Positions 1-5,394 of a stretch of 12,876 bases of DNA are shown here, piece by piece (position 1 is the first letter of the stretch; each line of letters begins with the position of its first letter). The notes under the pieces are model-generated. The model ran no database searches, was not told the origin of the DNA, and saw only the letters and a program-made list of their open reading frames with translations. This stretch comes from Clostridiaceae bacterium (lineage in GTDB: Bacteria > Bacillota > Clostridia > Oscillospirales > Acutalibacteraceae), in contig CAJGCQ010000025.1 in the NCBI GenBank assembly GCA_904501875.1, positions 1-12,876 of the forward strand, written 5' to 3'. Made by a program: the position numbers and the translations under genes.

Positions 1-112
1 AACCGCAAAGCGGAGCATTGTATATCATCATTGCGAAAGATTTTTGATACAGACCTGAAGGTGTGATGAGATACAACGATAGCGCCGATATCGTTGATGA
101 TATACCATTGCT
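1..112. repeat. Structured non-coding repeat, cut by the left edge
   Basis: No credible gene. The sequence is built from nested inverted repeats: GTATATCATCA at 20-30 pairs perfectly with TGATGATATAC at 95-105; CAACGATA at 74-81 pairs with TATCGTTG at 89-96 around a 7-base loop; ACCT/AGGT at 53-62 forms a small hairpin. The outer arms enclose the inner hairpins, as in a REP- or MITE-like intergenic element. Whether it is dispersed in the genome cannot be judged from one copy. The left end runs off the window, so its true length is unknown. Confidence 0.5.
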
Positions 113-124
113 TTCAGAATGGAT

Positions 125-160
125 AAAAAACACTCAAGTCATTTGACTTGAGTGTTTTTT
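125..160 (-). terminator. Perfect 17-bp hairpin with A/T tails (terminator-like)
   Basis: Arms 125-141 and 144-160 are perfectly complementary (core CACTCAAGTCA/TGACTTGAGTG) and flanked by A6 and T6, so it could terminate in either direction. It directly abuts the tRNA-3'-like fragment at 161-184. That matches the intact tRNA-fMet, which is also followed at once by a hairpin. I read it as the terminator of a lost or recombined tRNA gene. Confidence 0.7.
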
Positions 161-184
161 ATCGGGAGCCGGATTTGAACCAAT
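161..184 (-). pseudogene. tRNA 3'-end fragment (T-arm plus acceptor strand)
   Basis: On the minus strand this reads ATTGGTTCAAATCC followed by GGCTCCCGAT. That is a T-loop (TTCAAAT) with the 3' T-stem strand and an acceptor 3' strand. No matching D-arm, anticodon arm or 5' acceptor strand precedes it; a GC-rich repeat lies there instead. The 5' T-stem strand pairs poorly with the 3' strand (one mismatch and two G-U pairs), and no CCA is encoded. It looks like the surviving tail of a tRNA gene whose body was replaced. Confidence 0.5.
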
Positions 185-206
185 ATCGCGCGGCTTTGCC
201 GCTTGA

Positions 207-287
207 CCTCTTGCGGTACCCGACATTGCGCTCGCTTGGAGCGCGGCGCACTTGTCGACCGCTGCGCTTCGTTTTGCTCGCTTCATC
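207..287. repeat. GC-rich direct repeat, copy A (81 bp)
   Basis: This matches 473-553 at 76 of 81 positions by eye; the first 64 bases differ at only two. It contains the short palindromic stretch GCGCTCGCTTGGAGCGC. It sits between a tRNA 3' fragment and an anticodon-arm-like fragment. A reading frame is open across it, but the translation is low-complexity with no domain, and the conservation is at DNA level across copies with different flanks, so I do not call a gene. Confidence 0.8.
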
Positions 288-331
288 ACCCACAGGGCGC
301 GCTCGGTATCAAAGCAAGTTATTCGCCCTTC

Positions 332-345
332 GGGCTCATAACCCC
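332..345 (+). other. Anticodon-arm-like fragment of tRNA-fMet, opposite strand
   Basis: GGGCTCATAACCC is identical to the anticodon stem-loop of the intact tRNA-fMet, but on the plus strand, whereas the real gene is on the minus strand. A shorter version, GCTCATAACCCG, lies at 602-613 at the same place relative to repeat copy B. Both probably derive from tRNA sequence by recombination or inversion. Neither can fold into a tRNA. Confidence 0.4.
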
Positions 346-378
346 ACGGTCACTTATCCAAATTCAAACTCTATAATA

Positions 379-416
379 AAAAATTCAAGCATCACAAATG
401 TGATGCTTGAATTTTT
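379..416 (-). terminator. Perfect 18-bp hairpin with A/T tails (terminator-like)
   Basis: Arms 379-396 and 399-416 are fully complementary (core TTCAAGCATCACA/TGTGATGCTTGAA) and end in A5/T5. As at 125-160, the hairpin directly abuts a tRNA 3' end, here only 14 bases. The stem sequence differs from the other two hairpins, so this is not simply a copied block. Confidence 0.7.
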
Positions 417-429
417 GGTTGCGGAGGCT
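416..429 (-). other. Terminal 14 nt of a tRNA-fMet 3' end (remnant)
   Basis: The minus strand reads AGCCTCCGCAACCA, identical to the last 14 bases of the intact tRNA-fMet including CCA. The match stops abruptly and is followed by AT-rich sequence. It sits between a terminator hairpin and repeat copy B, in the same order as the intact gene and its terminator. Confidence 0.6.
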
Positions 430-472
430 AGAGAATATATCAATATGATTTAAATTAAATCTAAAGCCCCCT

Positions 473-553
473 CCTCTTGCGGTGCCCGACATTGCGCTCG
501 CTTGGAGCGCGGCGCACTTGTCGACCGCTACGCTTCCTTTCGCTCCCTTCATC
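473..553. repeat. GC-rich direct repeat, copy B (81 bp)
   Basis: Second copy of the repeat at 207-287, same orientation, 76 of 81 positions identical. After it the sequence diverges into another GC-rich stretch with short inverted repeats (CCGCCACCGGCGGCGG) and ends near GCTCATAACCCG at 602-613. The rest of 430-645 contains nothing I can name. Confidence 0.8.
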
Positions 554-645
554 CGCCACCGGCGGCGGTCGCGACGTCACCCAACGAGCCACGCTCGCCG
601 TGCTCATAACCCGAAAGCGCCAATTAAAATCTTTCTTTCATAATT

Positions 646-681
646 AAAAATGAAAACAGCCACCAAACGGTGACTGTTTTC
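646..681 (-). terminator. Terminator of tRNA-fMet
   Basis: GAAAACAG-C-CACC (652-664) pairs with GGTG-A-CTGTTTTC (669-681) around AAAC with one mismatch. Read on the minus strand it is followed by a T5 run (650-646). It starts within a few bases of the encoded CCA end. Confidence 0.85.
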
Positions 682-686
682 GTTTT

Positions 687-762
<76 letters not shown>

Positions 763-790
763 ATATTAAATTTACCTCTCTTGCTATATT

Positions 791-819
791 ATTATACACC
801 AAGACACTGAATAATGCAA
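791..819 (-). promoter_or_regulatory. Sigma-A promoter of tRNA-fMet
   Basis: On the minus strand: TTGCAT (819-814), 17-base spacer, TATAAT (796-791). The predicted start is near 784, about 22 bases before the mature tRNA 5' end. An AT-rich upstream stretch (823-850) could act as an UP element. Confidence 0.85.
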
Positions 820-857
820 CCCTTTTTTAAAAAAATGCAGATATTTTTTTAAAGGGC

Positions 858-888
858 AAAATATCCGCCGCATTTTGCTGCGGCGGAT
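858..888 (-). terminator. Terminator of the rpmG-rplA operon
   Basis: ATCCGCCGCA (863-872) pairs perfectly with TGCGGCGGAT (879-888) around a 6-base loop. On the minus strand it follows the rplA stop by about 16 bases and leads into ATTTTGCCCTTT. The U-tract is short but the 10-bp GC-rich stem is strong. It separates rplA from tRNA-fMet. Confidence 0.85.
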
Positions 889-904
889 AAAAAGCTTTTA
901 AAAC

Positions 905-1600
905 TTAAGCGCCGAATTTAGCAACATTGAGCTTGATTCCGGGGCCCATAGTTGTAGCTACAACGCAGGACTTAATATACTGTCCCTTTGTTGCGGCAGG
1001 CTTAGCCTTAACGATAGCTCCCATAAGAGCGTCGAGATTTTCTTTGAGCTTTTCAGGGCCAAAAGAAACCTTGCCAATGGGGCAGTGAATGATATTGGTC
1101 TTGTCGAGACGGTACTCAATCTTACCTGCCTTAGCCTCGGTAACAGCCTTGGCAACATCAGGTGTAACAGTACCTGCCTTCGGGGTCGGCATAAGACCGC
1201 GGGGGCCTAAAACCTTACCGAGACGGCCTACAACGCCCATCATATCAGGTGTTGCGATAACAACATCAAAATCAAGCCAGTTTTCATTCTGAATCTTAGC
1301 TACGAGCTCCTCAGCACCAACATAGTCAGCGCCTGCCTCTTTAGCAGCGTCAGCCTTGTCGCCCTTAGCGAAAACAAGGGCTCTTACGGTTTTACCTGTT
1401 CCGTTCGGAAGAACAACCGCACCTCTAACCTGCTGGTCAGCGTGGCGTGAGTCAACACCGAGACGAACATGGATTTCAACCGTTTCATCAAATTTTGCGG
1501 TTCCGGTTTTAACTGCTACCGCAACAGCCTCGTCTACATCGTAAAACTTACCTGTTTCGATAAGCTTTGCGCTGTCATTATACTTTTTACCGTGTTTCAT
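905..1600 (-). CDS. rplA: 50S ribosomal protein L1
   Basis: This 231-residue protein has the full length expected for bacterial L1. Recognisable conserved stretches are AVAVAVKTGTAKFDETVEIH near residues 25-44, LGVDSRHADQQVRGAVVLPN near 47-66, and MMGVVGRLGKVLGPRGLMPT near 120-139, plus the C-terminal TTMGPGIKLN. L1 binds helices 76-78 of 23S rRNA, forms the mobile L1 stalk that helps release E-site tRNA, and classically represses its own operon by binding its mRNA. The ATG is preceded by GGGAGG about 7 bases upstream. It lies 53 bases after rplK and is the last gene of the operon; a terminator follows. The usual next genes rplJ and rplL are absent. Confidence 0.98.
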   Translation of the reverse strand: MKHGKKYNDSAKLIETGKFYDVDEAVAVAVKTGTAKFDETVEIHVRLGVDSRHADQQVRGAVVLPNGTGKTVRALVFAKGDKADAAKEAGADYVGAEELVAKIQNENWLDFDVVIATPDMMGVVGRLGKVLGPRGLMPTPKAGTVTPDVAKAVTEAKAGKIEYRLDKTNIIHCPIGKVSFGPEKLKENLDALMGAIVKAKPAATKGQYIKSCVVATTMGPGIKLNVAKFGA

Positions 1601-1653
1601 TGTTTACCTCCCAATAAGTGGTTAAATCGGAATTTTCCTCCCACAAGAGAGAA

Positions 1654-2079
1654 TTAATCGACTACTTCAACGCCCATGCTGCGAGCAGTACCGGCTATCA
1701 TACTCATAGCGGTCTCAACGCTTGCTGCATTAAGGTCGGGCATCTTGGTTTCAGCGATTTTCTTTATTTGCTCTCTGGTGATCTTGGCAACCTTTGTTTT
1801 GTTAGGTGTGCCGGAAGCACTCTCAATACCGCAAGCCTTCTTAATAAGAACGGCTGCCGGCGGAGTCTTTGTGATGAAGCTGAAGGAGCGGTCTGCATAA
1901 ACGGTAATTACTACCGGAATAATAAGACCCACATCGTTCTTCGTTCTCTCGTTAAACTCCTTTGTGAACGCCATGATGTTGACGCCGTGCTGACCGAGAG
2001 CAGGGCCTACCGGGGGAGCCGGTGTAGCCTTACCTGCAGGGATCTGCAGCTTGATGTAACCTGTGATTTTCTGAGCCAT
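1654..2079 (-). CDS. rplK: 50S ribosomal protein L11
   Basis: A 141-residue protein, the usual L11 length. The N-terminal domain contains the proline-rich IPAGKATPAPPVGPALGQHG near residues 13-32, which faces the GTPase-associated centre. The C-terminal rRNA-binding domain contains TPPAAVLIKKACGIESAS and ends in AGTARSMGVEV. L11 binds 23S rRNA at the factor-binding site and influences EF-G action and stringent-response sensing. The ATG has a strong GGAGGT site 8 bases upstream. The gene is separated from nusG by 343 bp holding an inverted-repeat element and a probable L1-binding leader, so L11 and L1 synthesis is likely tuned by L1 feedback. Confidence 0.98.
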   Translation of the reverse strand: MAQKITGYIKLQIPAGKATPAPPVGPALGQHGVNIMAFTKEFNERTKNDVGLIIPVVITVYADRSFSFITKTPPAAVLIKKACGIESASGTPNKTKVAKITREQIKKIAETKMPDLNAASVETAMSMIAGTARSMGVEVVD

Positions 2080-2100
2080 TTATTTGCACCTCCATTATTC

Positions 2101-2160
2101 GTGGTAACAGCGCCTTTTGAGCGCCTGGCGGAACGGTCATATTCCGCTCCTCCCACCGTG
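2101..2160 (-). promoter_or_regulatory. Probable L1 autoregulatory site in the rplK leader
   Basis: The minus-strand leader reads GGTGGGAGG (2157-2149), two internal hairpins (GCGGAA/TTCCGC at 2147-2128 and GCGC/GCGC at 2124-2109), then TTACCAC (2107-2101). The pairing of GTGG with CCAC around a purine-rich GGAG bulge resembles helix 77 of 23S rRNA (GGTGGGAG...TACCACC), the known L1 site. L1 feedback repression through such a mimic upstream of rplK is established in E. coli and archaea. Its use here is inferred from the sequence resemblance and position, 21 bases before the rplK start. Confidence 0.65.
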
Positions 2161-2182
2161 GCACTAAACCCGTGCCGGGGTA

Positions 2183-2373
2183 GTCATTGGAGAGTCAGAC
2201 ACGATAAGGTTTCGCTCACCGCCTTTTACGGCTTTGCGTTCATTTTTAAAATACATTAGTATTCCTGCAAATTCACGCTTCGCCGAATAAAAAACTCGGT
2301 GGCAGAAACTCGGTACGACCTGCCAATGAAAAATTTTGGTTGTCAGGCTTGTCGGGTTCGACTCTCCAATGAC
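2183..2373. mobile_element. MITE-like element with 14-bp perfect terminal inverted repeats
   Basis: The ends GTCATTGGAGAGTC (2183-2196) and GACTCTCCAATGAC (2360-2373) are perfect inverted repeats. The similarity continues inward with mismatches to roughly 27 bases (CGATAAG against CGACAAG). The 191-bp interior has further structure, including GGCAG/CTGCC (2301-2324) and a repeated ACTCGGT (2294 and 2309). A 70-residue frame is open across it on the minus strand, but it contains both inverted repeats and lacks any domain. No clear target-site duplication is visible. It fills most of the gap between nusG and the rplK leader. A conserved regulatory RNA domain is an alternative. Confidence 0.5.
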
Positions 2374-2422
2374 CAACCGCCCGTTTTCAGGGTGTTAATA
2401 AGCATTTCTGCGTATTAATGAA

Positions 2423-2950
2423 TTAATCGTCCAAAGAGATTTGGTCAAGCTCGAACTCAACCGGAGTCTCTCTTCCGAACATAGAAAGCGCCACGCAAAC
2501 GCTGTTATTAGCGGTATCAACCGTTTTAACCACGCCTGTATAGCCCTCAAGCGGACCGCTGATAATTTTAACATTATCGCCCGCAGAGTAGCCGACTTCA
2601 ACGCTGTGCTTTTCAACGCCTAAGGCGACAACCTCTTCTTCAGTAAGGGGAACCGGCTTAGAGGCAGGTCCCACAAAGCCCGTACAGCCGCGAATGTTTC
2701 TCACAACATACCAGCTGTCGTCGGTAACTATCATTTTAATGAGAACATAACCGGGGAAAATCTTGCGCTCAACTTCACGCTTTTTGTCTTCCTTAACCTC
2801 GGTAACGGTCTCTGTAGGAATTTTTATTTCCTGAATCAAATCCTGCATACCGCGGCTTTCAACCATAGTTGCAAGATCGCTCGCCACCTTGTTTTCATAT
2901 CCCGAATAGGTATGAACAACATACCACTTAGCTTCTTTTGTATCAGACAT
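2423..2950 (-). CDS. nusG: Transcription termination/antitermination protein NusG
   Basis: A 175-residue NusG of normal length. The NGN domain begins KWYVVHTYSGYENKVASDL near residues 8-26 and includes ERKIFPGYVLIKM near 61-73 and WYVVRNIRGCTGFVG near 79-93. The C-terminal KOW domain (about 120-175) starts AGDNVKIISGPLEGYTGVV. NusG binds the RNA polymerase clamp, affects elongation and pausing, and links polymerase to Rho or to S10 on the ribosome. The start has GGAGGT 6 bases upstream. It lies 17 bases downstream of secE, the near-universal bacterial arrangement. No terminator with a U-tract is seen between nusG and rplK, so read-through into rplKA is likely. Confidence 0.98.
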   Translation of the reverse strand: MSDTKEAKWYVVHTYSGYENKVASDLATMVESRGMQDLIQEIKIPTETVTEVKEDKKREVERKIFPGYVLIKMIVTDDSWYVVRNIRGCTGFVGPASKPVPLTEEEVVALGVEKHSVEVGYSAGDNVKIISGPLEGYTGVVKTVDTANNSVCVALSMFGRETPVEFELDQISLDD

Positions 2951-2967
2951 GACTTACCTCCGACCTC

Positions 2968-3657
2968 TTAAGCGCCTAAAATCAGCTCAAGCAGGCGGCC
3001 GAGACCGAAATCAATTAGCCAAATCAAAACGCCGATTATAAGGCACATAATGAGCACTATAACAGTGTTCTTAAGAACATCCTTCCAACCGGGCCATACG
3101 ATTTTCTTAACCTCGCTCTTGTAGTCACGGAAAAAGCGCACAATACGCTTCGGAATAGTGAGCTTTGAGCCATTTGACGCCTTAACCTCAATGTAATCGT
3201 CAACAAGCAGATAAGCTATAGCCGCCGCAGTAAAGGCGAACAGTGCAATTGCTGTGATGATCACAAATGGGGCATAGTTTATAGCCGAAACATCAGGCAG
3301 AGGACGCTTATCAACGAACTTGTAAGGATTGCTAAGTGCGATAACAAGCATATAAACCGCATCAATTATTCCCACAAAGGGTGCGGCATAGCGAAGCTTT
3401 TTCGACTTAAAGGAAACAACGCCGAAAACCGCTGAAAGGACTGTTAAGATAAAGCAGAAAAGAATATCCGAGGATTTTGCCATATTATATTCTATTCCCG
3501 CTACAGTAACCTTTCCGCCGAAGCCTAACTGTGCACCAACGAGGTTTACCTCGTTTACACCGCTTGTTACGGCAGCAAAGTGTGTGAAGAAGAGTACAAG
3601 GGATGCGACACCAAATACAATCGCCAAAACTTGGCAGATTCTGTTTACAGTTTTCAT
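2968..3657 (-). CDS. secE: SecE translocase subunit with a four-helix N-terminal extension
   Basis: The C-terminal 60 residues (about 171-229) are a typical single-span SecE: the amphipathic FFRDYKSEVKKIVWPGWKDV followed by a hydrophobic helix (about 198-217). SecE clamps SecY in the protein-conducting channel. Gram-positive SecE is usually about 60-70 residues; this protein has 229. The extra N-terminal 160 residues contain four apparent membrane spans (about 7-30, 64-83, 91-109, 129-152) with a short extracytoplasmic-type loop after the first. The start is well supported: GGGGGA lies about 8 bases before the ATG, and there is no Met near the start of the SecE domain (only M60, M103 and M204 inside). 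The role of the extension is unknown. It sits between rpmG and nusG, the standard secE position. Confidence 0.93.
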   Translation of the reverse strand: MKTVNRICQVLAIVFGVASLVLFFTHFAAVTSGVNEVNLVGAQLGFGGKVTVAGIEYNMAKSSDILFCFILTVLSAVFGVVSFKSKKLRYAAPFVGIIDAVYMLVIALSNPYKFVDKRPLPDVSAINYAPFVIITAIALFAFTAAAIAYLLVDDYIEVKASNGSKLTIPKRIVRFFRDYKSEVKKIVWPGWKDVLKNTVIVLIMCLIIGVLIWLIDFGLGRLLELILGA

Positions 3658-3670
3658 CCAAACTTCCCCC

Positions 3671-3820
3671 TTACTTCGTCTCTTTGTGCAGGGTGTGTTT
3701 TCTGCAGAACCTGCAATACTTGTTCATTTCAAGCCTATCAGGATCGTTCTTCTTGTTTTTCATTGTGTTGTAGTTGCGTTGCTTACATTCTGTGCAAGCA
3801 AGTGTGATTTTAACTCTCAT
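3671..3820 (-). CDS. rpmG: 50S ribosomal protein L33
   Basis: This 49-residue frame starts MRVKITLACTECKQRNY and ends YCRFCRKHTLHKETK, clearly L33. Both CxxC pairs (C9/C12 and C36/C39) are present, so it is the zinc-binding paralogue. L33 sits on the large subunit near the E site. The ATG at 3820 has GGGAGGTG 5-6 bases upstream. It is the first gene of the operon, 13 bases before secE, behind a leader of roughly 190 nt. The rpmG-secE-nusG order is common in Gram-positives. Confidence 0.96.
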   Translation of the reverse strand: MRVKITLACTECKQRNYNTMKNKKNDPDRLEMNKYCRFCRKHTLHKETK

Positions 3821-3992
3821 AACGGCACCTCCCGCTTTACGGAAATATTTTTTGCTTTTACTTTAACGCCGAATAAACGACGCCGTAAAAGTAAACGCCT
3901 CCCTCGGTTTGAGGAAAACCGCCGTACCGCCGGCAAATTCGCCTGACGGAAAGCACATTACGGCGCTTTAATCACCCAACCGGTTCTTACGC

Positions 3993-4049
3993 AAAAAAAA
4001 AGAACCTTTTAGAGGTGATAACATTATAGCACATATCACCTCTAAGGTC
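3993..4049 (-). terminator. Terminator of murA-walJ-rlmH, enclosing the next promoter
   Basis: Minus-strand transcripts leaving rlmH can fold GACCTT+AGAGGTGATA (4049-4034) against TATCACCTCT+AAGGTT (4020-4003). That is 16 pairs with one 2-base AA bulge (4010-4009) and a 13-base loop. One C and then nine U residues follow (4001-3993). This is a textbook intrinsic terminator starting about 20 bases after the rlmH stop. The loop holds the -10 box of the next operon. Confidence 0.8.
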
Positions 4050-4051
4050 AA
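4023..4051 (-). promoter_or_regulatory. Sigma-A promoter of rpmG-secE-nusG-rplK-rplA
   Basis: On the minus strand: TTGACC (4051-4046), 17-base spacer, TATAAT (4028-4023). The predicted start is near 4016, inside the 3' arm of the surrounding hairpin. A 12-bp perfect inverted repeat, TTAGAGGTGATA (4045-4034) and TATCACCTCTAA (4020-4009), flanks the -10, so a protein operator is an alternative or additional reading. The leader downstream (to 3821) contains GGTTCTT/AAGAACC (4006-4000 with 3988-3982), GGTTT/AAACC (3920-3906) and an imperfect long hairpin around 3852-3897. Confidence 0.85.
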
Positions 4052-4069
4052 GCATTTTTTATGTTTTTT

Positions 4070-4549
4070 CTATTTATGGTAAGCACCGCCCGAACAAATC
4101 TTAAAAGCACGGTAAATCTGTTCAAGAAGTATTACACGGAAAAGCTGATGCGGGAAGGTCATTTTTGAAAAGGAAAGCCTTAAATCGGCGCGGCGTTTTA
4201 TAATATCGGCAAGCCCGCAGGAGCTTCCTATTATAAAGGTTATACCCCGACCGATATTCATTTCCTCCTCTAAGACACCCGAAAATTCCTCGCTTGAAAG
4301 CTGTTTTCCCTCAATACAGAGTGAAACAACATAGTCCCCCGCAGGGATTTTTTTTGCAATAAGCTCCGCCTCACGCTCAAGAGCCGAATTTATTTCGGCA
4401 CAAGAGGGATTTTCCGCCAGCCTTACGGGGTCAAGCTCTATAATCTTAAGGTTGCAGTAAGGGCTAAGCCGCTTAATATACTCCGCCGCCGCATCCTTTA
4501 AATACTTTTCCTTAAGTGAAGCCAAAGCAATAACGGTTATCTTAATCAT
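4070..4549 (-). CDS. rlmH: 23S rRNA (pseudouridine-1915-N3)-methyltransferase RlmH
   Basis: A 159-residue SPOUT-class methyltransferase of usual family length. The SAM-binding knot region is FIIGSSCGL (about 105-113). The diagnostic C-terminal stretch is SFSKMTFPHQLFRVILLEQI (126-145), followed by YRAFKI and a final YHK. RlmH methylates the pseudouridine in helix 69 of 23S rRNA on assembled 70S ribosomes, using SAM. The ATG overlaps the walJ stop in ATGA, indicating translational coupling. It is the last gene of the murA-walJ-rlmH unit and its terminator contains the next operon's promoter. Confidence 0.96.
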   Translation of the reverse strand: MIKITVIALASLKEKYLKDAAAEYIKRLSPYCNLKIIELDPVRLAENPSCAEINSALEREAELIAKKIPAGDYVVSLCIEGKQLSSEEFSGVLEEEMNIGRGITFIIGSSCGLADIIKRRADLRLSFSKMTFPHQLFRVILLEQIYRAFKICSGGAYHK

Positions 4550-5337
4550 ATTACGCTCACCCTATTTTCTGTCGGCTTTGCAACGCTTAAAAGAAAGTCC
4601 CTGCCGTTTTTAGCCCCAATGTCAGCCAGTGCCGACTCGGCAGAAGAAAGAGCGAGCAAGGGCGTGTTGTTTTTTTGGCTTAAATGTCCTAAAATAAAAC
4701 GCTTTGTACCCGAGTTTAAAAGTCCCGCAAGCTCTGCGGCACAGGCGTTATTTGAAATGTGCCCCTTTTCGGACATTATACGCATTTTAAGCTCCGGCGG
4801 ATAGGGTCCCTTATTCAGCATCTCCACATCGTGATTCGATTCAATTAAAACCGCATCACTCCCTGATATTGCACATCTTACGCCCTCGGTGACAACCCCT
4901 AAATCGGTGCAGACGGAAATTTTCTTTCCGTCAGGCATTAAAAAGGTGTATCCGCTTGAACCCTCGCAGTCATGGCTTGTCTCAAAGCGGGAAATTATCG
5001 TCCCGTTATATTCAAAGGGTGTTTCCCCTTCTATAACCTCGGTCTTTGCGCCTACGGGTAGCCTGTCGGCAGTAATAAGCGCTTCAAGAGTCTTTTCCGA
5101 TGCTACAACCGTAAGTCCTGTTTTATTTAGCAAAGGTTTTAAGCCCTTAATATGGTCGAAATGCTCGTGGGTGATGAATATTGCAGAAATTTCCGTTAGG
5201 GCTCCTCCCGCCCTTTCAAGGGCTGCGGTAAGCGAACGCAGAGATACGCCTGCGTCAACCAAAAAAGAGCCGTTAGCCCCCGCAATATATGTACTATTGC
5301 CTGTCGAACCGCTAAAAAGCGGACATATTCTTGACAT
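4546..5337 (-). CDS. walJ: Metallo-beta-lactamase-fold hydrolase, WalJ/YycJ family
   Basis: A 263-residue protein of the YycJ/VicX/WalJ group. It opens CPLFSGSTGNSTYI and carries the metal-binding HEHFDH at 57-62, with further likely ligands H122 (TSHD), D145 (CTDLG), H193 (KGHISNN) and H218 (LGHLS). Members are proposed single-strand DNA 5'-3' exonucleases linked to cell-wall control in species with WalRK; no WalRK genes are seen here. I chose the ATG at 5337 because GGGAG lies 7 bases upstream and it starts at the conserved fold; an upstream in-frame ATG at 5382 would add 15 unconserved residues. It follows murA by 57 bases and overlaps rlmH by 4, an association common in Firmicutes. Confidence 0.92.
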   Translation of the reverse strand: MSRICPLFSGSTGNSTYIAGANGSFLVDAGVSLRSLTAALERAGGALTEISAIFITHEHFDHIKGLKPLLNKTGLTVVASEKTLEALITADRLPVGAKTEVIEGETPFEYNGTIISRFETSHDCEGSSGYTFLMPDGKKISVCTDLGVVTEGVRCAISGSDAVLIESNHDVEMLNKGPYPPELKMRIMSEKGHISNNACAAELAGLLNSGTKRFILGHLSQKNNTPLLALSSAESALADIGAKNGRDFLLSVAKPTENRVSVI

Positions 5338-5394
5338 TTCTTTTCTCCCAACAAAAACGGATCGGCAAAGACCGACCCGCAAAATTCAATAATT

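Noticed and set aside
148..453. A 101-codon plus-strand open frame
   Set aside because: It runs through a terminator hairpin, a tRNA 3' fragment, repeat copy A and a second terminator; no ribosome binding site and no domain. Chance frame over non-coding repeats.
200..613. CRISPR array
   Set aside because: Only two copies of an 81-bp repeat separated by 185 bp, with no short regular repeat-spacer pattern and no cas genes.
1618..2259. A 213-codon plus-strand open frame
   Set aside because: It lies antisense to rplK and its leader; rplK is certain, so this is a shadow frame.
2164..2376. A 70-codon minus-strand open frame between nusG and rplK
   Set aside because: It spans both terminal inverted repeats of the 191-bp element, has no good ribosome binding site and no domain; better explained as non-coding.
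2395..2418. TTAATA/TATTAA inverted repeat just after nusG as a terminator
   Set aside because: AT-rich, short and without a U-tract; rplK and rplA would then lack a visible promoter.
5338..5382. Upstream ATG adding 15 residues to WalJ
   Set aside because: The extra residues are not family-like and the ATG at 5337 has a good ribosome binding site 7 bases upstream.
4889..5392. A 167-codon plus-strand open frame
   Set aside because: Antisense to walJ, whose metal-binding motifs are clear; composition follows the opposite strand.
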